Both the position numbers and the translations under genes were made by a program. Under the pieces are notes generated by a model, which searched no databases, was not told where the DNA came from, and saw only the letters and a program-made list of their open reading frames with translations. This document shows, piece by piece, positions 58,024-64,000 of a stretch of DNA of 64,000 nucleotides (the first letter of the stretch is position 1; each line of letters starts with the position of its first letter). Source of the stretch: Bimastos eiseni (Eukaryota > Annelida > Clitellata > Crassiclitellata > Lumbricidae); contig OY365818.1 of NCBI GenBank assembly GCA_959347315.1, positions 7,712,658 through 7,776,657 of the forward strand, in the 5' to 3' direction.

Positions 58024-58445
58024 AGCAGTAGCAACAGCAGTACCACCAACAGCAACTGTACCAATATCAGTACCATCAGCAGAATGATCCCGCAAGATCA
58101 GCAGCATGACCATCAGCATGACCATCAGCAGTACCAACAGCCGGCAGGACCAGTATCAGCATCAATAACAGGACAAGCAGCAGTACCAACAGCAGTACCA
58201 GCAACGGTAACAGCAGCAGGACAAGCAGCAGGATCGACAGTAGAACCAGCAACAGGATCAGCAGCCTGACTAGCAGCAGTACCAAAAATAGGACCGCTAT
58301 CAGTAACTACCGACAGCAGGACCGGCAGCAGGAGCTTAAGGCAGGACCAACAAATGATCAATAGTGACAGATGCAGTACCGGCAGCAGTACCAGCAGCAG
58401 TACCAGCGGCAGTGTCGGAAGCAGTGCCGGAAGTAGGATCATCAG
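58024..58445. repeat. CAGCAGTACCAG / CAGCAGGA trinucleotide-type minisatellite
   Basis: Units of CAGCAGTACCAACAGCAGTA and AGCAGCAGGACAAGCAGCAG over about 420 bp, frequently interrupted. Open in two frames (Ala/Val/Thr-rich plus, Leu/Val-rich minus), with no domain. This could be a low-complexity protein segment but no exon structure supports it. Confidence 0.8.
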
Positions 58446-58514
58446 AGGAGGTACATAGAAGTGGCATCATTGTCCGTATAGCAATGATCGTATTGACCAC
58501 ACGTGGAACAAGAG

Positions 58515-58705
58515 GCACAAACACACACACATACACACACAAATACACACACATACACGCACACACACACTGACAACTCATTAGCACACGCACAAAGACG
58601 CAAACGCGAACACACGCATACAAACTCACACGCGCAATTTCACACACACAAACTGAAACACGCGCATACGAACATACACTGACATCCACACGCACAAGCA
58701 GACAT
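58515..58705. repeat. (CA)n-rich microsatellite
   Basis: ACACACACAT and ACGCACAC units. Confidence 0.88.
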
Positions 58706-58827
58706 ATTTAGACTTAACCGTAATTGCAATTATAAGCGCATCAGTTTGTTGAACAGAAAAGGTCTTAAATAGAATTACCACAAATTACACGGTCATGAAT
58801 AGGCCTACACTCCCGGCTCACGTATCC

Positions 58828-58848
58828 ACGCACACACACACACACACA

Positions 58849-58884
<36 letters not shown>

Positions 58885-58900
58885 ACACACACACACACAG
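58828..58900. repeat. (CA)n microsatellite
   Basis: CACACACACACA with two short interruptions. Confidence 0.93.
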
Positions 58901-60415
58901 GGGCATAATTGCAGGCATACAAAGAGAGTAACAGAGGCACATGCAAACATACACAAATCAAGGTCCTATTTATCAAAAAAGATGCAGGGGGTCGGAAATA
59001 ATTATAAATAATCAAAAATTTACTAAGCCGCAATTAATTTTTTTATTCTTGATTTGTTCCACACGTCGCAGACTCTGGCAGTAGATCCAATCTATTTGAG
59101 TTTGAAAAGGCACGTTCGGATTCACGCACTGAAAACTATCTAAATACCAATAAATCCCGGGCTTTGTGATTTTAAAAAAAAAAAGTTAATTCATAATACG
59201 TCAAGATTCTGCAATGGCCAGTATTCAGCTATGATGAAAATATGACATCGAAGGTGAGTTTAGTTCAAGAATAAAATTAAATGGAATTTTCAGTCGCAGT
59301 TCAGACTTTCAACTAAAGTACGAATAATAACTACAAATTGTGGATGTAGGTGTCAGACATAATTAAAAGCATAGACAGACGAAATAGAAGCACAAAACGT
59401 AAGCTAACAAACCGAAAAAAATCACGCAAAATTTTTTCCCCCGTAAACGCTCGATGAAACGAAATAAGAATACAGTAACTGCTGTTAATAAGTACGTCAT
59501 CAATCTACGTGAACCAATTGACAAAAGCAGACGAAAGCAAGATGGCCGAGAAGAACAAAGTTGTTGCGTCGTGTTAACTGAAAGAAAAACCCCAGACTTC
59601 TTAAAATGTATACGACAATATTAACCCACTTGTGGCCAAGCACGGGTACTACGACTTTTATTATTACTTTAATTATTTTCATTGCTACCAGTATTATTAT
59701 TTATTCATTAATTACTATTATTACTTCATGCTTGTTTACGTAATAAGTTGAGTGACATTACCAAACAAATGACTTTAAGCGTATTAAACCGATTCTCAGT
59801 TTATTGCAGGCAGATGAAATAATTCCACTAGCGTATATTAGGGTCTGTATCCATGCAATCATACATACAAACACGCATGAATACGTACATACATAATTCT
59901 TCCATACATATTCAACATTGCATACACACATACATGTATACAAACAGAACACTTTTGCGCATGCGTGTAGTTGTGCTTTTGGTTCCAAGTGTACGTTTGA
60001 GTCTGGCTTAAGGAGTCTCAACATGAAGACCCGGATGTCGTTGGTTGAGCCGTCAAGTCCCAGTTAATAGCCAACAGTCAACGGTTTGCGGCCGGTTTGC
60101 GGCCGGCTGTCGGCTGGCCGATCGAAAGCCGGAAGTTGGTGTCTTTAATGAAAGAACGAAGAGCGGGCAATCTGTCGACCAACGGAAATTGTCGGCAGCA
60201 GCCGACCGGTGAGAGAAATACGAATGTGGCCAAGGCTCAGATTGTATAGATTTAGGGTCTGAGACTCAGAGTGCAAGACGTGGCCTGAAGGTAGACACGG
60301 TGTGCCATTATACTGCCATAGCCGCTGACAGCCGAAGAATGTCCAGTTTGTTCAGGCAACTGCTGTCCATGTACAGATACTAATCCGGCGGAAAGTGTGT
60401 GTTTGTGGTGGTTGA
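58901..60415. other. No gene recognised
   Basis: AT-rich to about 60000. At 60080-60125 GGTTTGCGGCC occurs twice in tandem within a CGGC-rich 150-bp island. Nothing coding. Confidence 0.45.
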
Positions 60416-60419
60416 CTTG

Positions 60420-60718
60420 GAGATGGATAGATGGATAGATGGATGAATGGATGGATGAATAGACGGATGGATGAATTGACTGATCGCTCGAGTGATTGGC
60501 TGTTTGATGGATTGATTGATGGACGGATGGTTGCATGGATTGATCGATGGAAAGGTGTACGCATGGGTGGCTGGCTAGATTGGGTGGATGAGTGATTGGG
60601 TGAATGGATAAATGAACGTTTGGATTGATGACAGACTGATAGTTTGATTGATTAATTGACTGACTGATTTATTGACTTATTGATTAATTCGTTGATTCAA
60701 TAATTGCTTGATTGCTCA

Positions 60719-60751
<33 letters not shown>

Positions 60752-60870
60752 CTGACTGATTGATTGATCAATGTAAGAATGGATGGATGGTCGGTCGTAC
60801 GTATACATACGCATGGATGAAGGAATCGTTCATCGGATAGACGCGTAGATGGATGACCAGATGGATGAAA
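60420..60870. repeat. GGAT/GATT tetranucleotide degenerate repeat
   Basis: ATGGATGGATGAATGG changing to TTGATTGATTGACTGA at 60640-60770, then GGAT again. Confidence 0.85.
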
Positions 60871-61355
60871 GGGTAGTAGGAGTAAAGAGTCGACCAAGCG
60901 ACTGGAATGATGGTGGAGCAGTGAATTGATGGAGTGGGTTCGGTCGGTTGGGTAGGGTGGGGTAGAGGGAGTAGGGGTGGGGGAGAGAGAGAGGGATGTC
61001 GGTTGCACAAGACGTCAGCGATTGACGACTGCAGCATCAGAGAGGTCGACTGCTGCTGCTGCTGCTGTTGCTCAGACGGAGTTTATTAGCGATGGAGTGA
61101 TGATGGTCTGGATTCAGCGACTGCTGGCCATACACTGGCTTCTATCGTTCGTCGGTCGTTTAAAGTCCGGAGAAAATGACGGAGTTCAACGCAGTGATTG
61201 ACAGATTACAAGACGGAATTAAGCGACCATCGATGCGTACGTATGTGTACGTGTGACCATGCAACGTATGTATGCATGTGCGCATATCTCTGCATCCATG
61301 TGTGTTTGTACCTGTGCATGTATGTATGCCAGGATGCATGAATGTATGTGTATAC
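60871..61355. other. No gene recognised
   Basis: A (CTG)n run of about 15 bp near 61050. Short TATG repeats from 61240. The 74-codon frame at 60977-61201 lacks a family match. Confidence 0.4.
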
Positions 61356-61357
61356 GA

Positions 61358-61432
61358 ATAAAAAATAATAATAAAGACAATTTATGAGGCGCCGTAAACG
61401 GTCAAACCATACAAGTGCGCTTTACAAAAGAC
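61358..61432 (-). mobile_element. LINE 3' tail, same family as 48974-49075
   Basis: On the minus strand: GTAAAGCGCACTTGTATGG, CGTTTACGGCGCCTCATAAA, TTGTC, then TTTATTATTATT. It aligns with the untranslated end of the LINE relic at 49 kb, including the CGTTTACGGCGCC block and the (TTA)n tail. Confidence 0.7.
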
Positions 61433-61435
61433 AAT

Positions 61436-61560
61436 GTACGTACGTATGCATGTATGTATATGTGTGTATGCATATTTATGTGTATATATATACATGTATG
61501 GGCATAAATGTATGCATATGCATGTAAGCATATAAGTAAATATGTATGTATGTATGTGTA
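61436..61560. repeat. ATGT microsatellite
   Basis: GTATGTATATGTGTGTATGC variants directly beyond the LINE copy. Confidence 0.85.
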
Positions 61561-61639
61561 TGTGTGCATATAAGTGGGCATGCATTTCTTATGCACGTGT
61601 GCCATCGTGCATGCCGACGTGTCTCTCCTTAGCTACTCC

Positions 61640-61865
61640 TATCCACCCACCCATCCATCCACCCATCCATCCATCCATCCACCCATCCATCCATCCACCC
61701 ATCCATCCATCCATCCATCCATCCACTCACCCACCCATCCATCCATCCATCCATCAATCCATCCATCTATCCACCCATCCATCCACCCATCCACCCACCC
61801 ACCCACCCACCCGACCCACCCACCCACCCACCCGAAACCCACCCACCCACCCACCCATCCATTAA
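61640..61865. repeat. (CATC)n/(CACC)n microsatellite
   Basis: CCATCCATCCACCC repeats turning into pure CACC towards the end. Confidence 0.96.
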
Positions 61866-61974
61866 TCAATATTTACCGAATACCTTGAGTCGATTCAAGT
61901 TAAGTAGCTCCATCCAGGGTCTCTATCCATCCATCCATCCGCCTATCTAGCTGTGTGTTAGACCGATGGCGTTG

Positions 61975-62011
61975 CAAACACACACACATACACATATACA
62001 CGTTAACATTC

Positions 62012-62042
<31 letters not shown>
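61975..62042. repeat. (CA)n then (AT)n microsatellite
   Basis: CACACACATACACATATACA followed by about 13 AT units. Confidence 0.9.
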
Positions 62043-62044
<2 letters not shown>

Positions 62045-62429
62045 GATTCATAATTCATTTGAAACCTGTCGACACGAGTCCTATTTATCATAACGAGCTT
62101 CGCCTTCGCTTCAAGACCGAGTCACTCGCCTCTCCTCGCAGGCAGGCAGGCCTCTCAATTATGTATGTGTGTTGCTGGCCGACGTCGTCTGGTGAGTCTG
62201 GTCTGCGGAGTCTGTCAATTTCTCGCTAAAACAGATTAGACACTTTCGGCGCATTCATCATCAGTGTCTGGGTCGTGAAGTAATTACACAGTCGGAAGCA
62301 GAGCTAGACAAGCAATCCAATCCTGATTCTACTCCTGCGCCACTACACGACCGCCGTCGTCAAAGATTTCTAACGTTTACAGCCATGCTGACCTCCTCGG
62401 ATTCTGGTCTGGCACCGGAACGGGCAAAG

Positions 62430-62630
62430 CAATCCATCCATCCATCCATCCATAAATACATACATACATACATACATTCATTAATCCATCCATAATCCAT
62501 CCATTAATCTATACATCCATTGATCCATCCGTCCATTAATCTATCTATCCATCCATTCATTCATCCATTCACCATGTCCATTCGTCCGTCCATCCATACA
62601 TTCATACCTCCATCCATCCGTCCATCCAGC
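62430..62630. repeat. CATC/CATA microsatellite
   Basis: CCATCCATCCATAAATACAT and related units. Confidence 0.88.
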
Positions 62631-63085
62631 TTCCCCTTCATCATCTATAAAAAGGTCCGTGAACAACTCAATCCATACTATTCCCTCGATAACGATTATT
62701 TCACTTCCTGATATTGGATTTTGTCTGACACCAAAAAGGAGGTCATAGAAAGGTCATCATCACCAATGTTTCTCAAACCATCGATGAATCGACTTGCGTA
62801 ATTTTGAGAGCCGAGTACATAGTGTAACATAACGTAATCAAACATTTATATAGCGCTGAAAATCTATTGCGTTTGTGAATAATTTTAAAATAAATGGACG
62901 TCTTATAAAAGCTGCGTGCGCAAAGTAAGATCTGTAGGTATGTTTAGGTCTTTATGGTGAGCCAGTGAAAAGCGTCTTGGTGGTCGTGAGAAACGGTTAG
63001 CAGGTCTTACAGAGAGATACATTTCTGAATATATAATGTACTGCATTTAAGAGAGCTAGAGAGTTAGATAGCACTAGAAGTTATA
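62631..63085 (-). other. Unassigned, with a LINE/SINE 3' tail on the minus strand
   Basis: At 62835-62860, minus-strand AGCGCTATATAAATGTTTGA then TTACGTTATG matches the GCGCTATATAAATG tail class. The rest of the block (GAGCCAGTGAAAAGCGTCTT) is probably the element's body. No gene. Confidence 0.45.
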
Positions 63086-63089
63086 AAAA

Positions 63090-63145
63090 GTGATTCAGAC
63101 AGACAGACAGACAGACAGAAGCAGGCAGGCAGGCAGGCACACAGA
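63090..63145. repeat. CAGA and GCAG microsatellite
   Basis: AGACAGACAGACAG then GGCAGGCAGGCA. Confidence 0.92.
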
Positions 63146-63324
63146 CAGTTTGCGAGAGAGGCAAAACAGAGACGGAGAAATATTAATAGGACAGAAATAG
63201 AGATAAGACAAACAGACAGTTGTGTGCACGTATACACAGTCCTTTAGTCTAAACAGAGAGAATGACGCAATAAGACAGACAAGCAAACAGAAATAGGAAG
63301 ATCTAGTATGGTAGTGGTTTTAGT

Positions 63325-63388
63325 TTAATGGCGCTGTGTGATAATTAGGATCATCAACGCCGCCCTCCTCCTTTATCCATGCGTCGGA
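63325..63388 (-). mobile_element. Dispersed repeat family 2 copy, minus strand
   Basis: On the minus strand: GGATAAAGGAGGAGGGCGGC, GTTGATGATCCTAATTATCA, CACAGCGCCATTAAAC. Confidence 0.6.
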
Positions 63389-63469
63389 CTGGCACCGTCA
63401 GATTGAGAACAGTGGCTGAGTTGGCATAACTAGAAGAATGCGAGGTCTATGTATACATGTACGTATATG

Positions 63470-63745
63470 CAGAGATAGACAGACAGACATGTATACATAG
63501 AGGAAGATATACAGACTGACTGAGATAATGAGATAGACAGAAGGGTACAGAGAGATAGAGACAGACGGACAGACAGACAGAAATAGAGAGAGAGAGAGAG
63601 GTAGAGAGAGACAGACAGACAGAGAGAGACAGAGAGAGAGAGAGAGAAAGACAGAAGGGGACACGGAGAGAGAAAGACAGAGAGAGACAAAGAGACAGAG
63701 ACAGACAGAGAGACAGAGACAGACAGAGACAGAGGCAGCCAGAAA
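63470..63745. repeat. GACA/GAGA microsatellite cluster
   Basis: AGACAGACAGAGAGAGAGAG units over about 270 bp. Confidence 0.93.
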
Positions 63746-64000
63746 GACAGATATTTTAGTTGAAGCATCGACGACACGAAAAGAGAGGCGTCAAAGATAT
63801 TTTGGGATGAATTGCGACATGATTTTTGCAGAGCGACGGTCACAGGTCAGTGAACCTACTACGTCGGCTGCTGACGCAGGACCCGTTCCCAGGATGGCAC
63901 CGTCTTAAACTCTGCCGCTGCCCTCCAACAGATAAGCAGCAGCCGCAGCAGCAAGCTATATCCGTGACCCAGGATGCTAACCAATTAACGCAACAACTTG
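63746..64000. other. Right edge, no gene recognised
   Basis: A short CAGCAGCCGCAGCAGCAAGC run near 63935 in a GC-moderate stretch. A plus-strand donor- and acceptor-like context is present, but no coding claim is made. Confidence 0.35.

Noticed and set aside
58076..58445. Ala/Val/Thr- or Leu-rich low-complexity protein exon
   Set aside because: The open frames follow from CAG/TAC-type units. Interruptions do not respect one frame, and no splice signals were seen.
63430..63843. Ser/Leu-rich 137-codon minus frame
   Set aside because: Translation of GACA/GAGA repeats.

Overview
This is an animal (metazoan) genomic window, very rich in repeats and poor in genes. The evidence is short, phase-consistent exons with GT/AG splice sites, two animal-type protein families (a C2CD2/TMEM24-like lipid-transfer protein and a heparan sulfate 3-O-sulfotransferase), decayed non-LTR retrotransposons, tRNA-derived SINEs, and kilobase-scale micro- and minisatellites. 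The many TAGGCCTA palindromes and the LINE tail types make me lean towards a marine deuterostome such as an echinoderm. That taxon guess is weak.

Region 1 (1-13.9 kb, + strand) holds the 3' half of a C2CD2/C2CD2L-type gene. Nine exons join in one frame to give 388 residues ending in a stop: the end of a C2 domain, the family linker, and two separate polybasic, serine-rich modules. The transmembrane and SMP parts must lie upstream of the window. Two exons (36 and 150 nt) are phase-symmetric and could be skipped. Several introns carry minisatellites ending just before the 3' splice site, and one contains an inverted minisatellite. The 3' UTR carries a TATTCATGA / TGCATG motif array.

Region 2 (13.9-42.5 kb) is intergenic between two convergent genes. 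It contains a 47-copy 18-bp satellite with higher-order structure, a 36-bp GC-rich minisatellite, an 18-bp CAGAAGTTCCATTA-type array, about 1 kb of (CT)n, and (ATT)n, (GGAT)n and (ACAT)n tracts. It also contains LINE and SINE relics and several candidate non-autonomous DNA elements.

Region 3 (41.7-44 kb, - strand) has the terminal catalytic exon of a heparan sulfate glucosamine 3-O-sulfotransferase. Its downstream flank is a GATCA-rich repeat invaded by a partly duplicated element. The 5' exon, with the signal anchor and the 5'-phosphosulfate loop, was not found up to the right edge.

Region 4 (44-64 kb) is intron or intergenic sequence dominated by microsatellites. It has a LINE C-terminal relic, recurring LINE 3' tails with (ATT)n, one possible TATA-box promoter with a 63-codon ORF, one unassigned 60-70-codon open stretch, and a TAATTA-rich block that may be regulatory. 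Most long open frames in the window are translations of simple repeats and are not called as genes. I see no bacterial-type operon, CRISPR, defence or toxin system.
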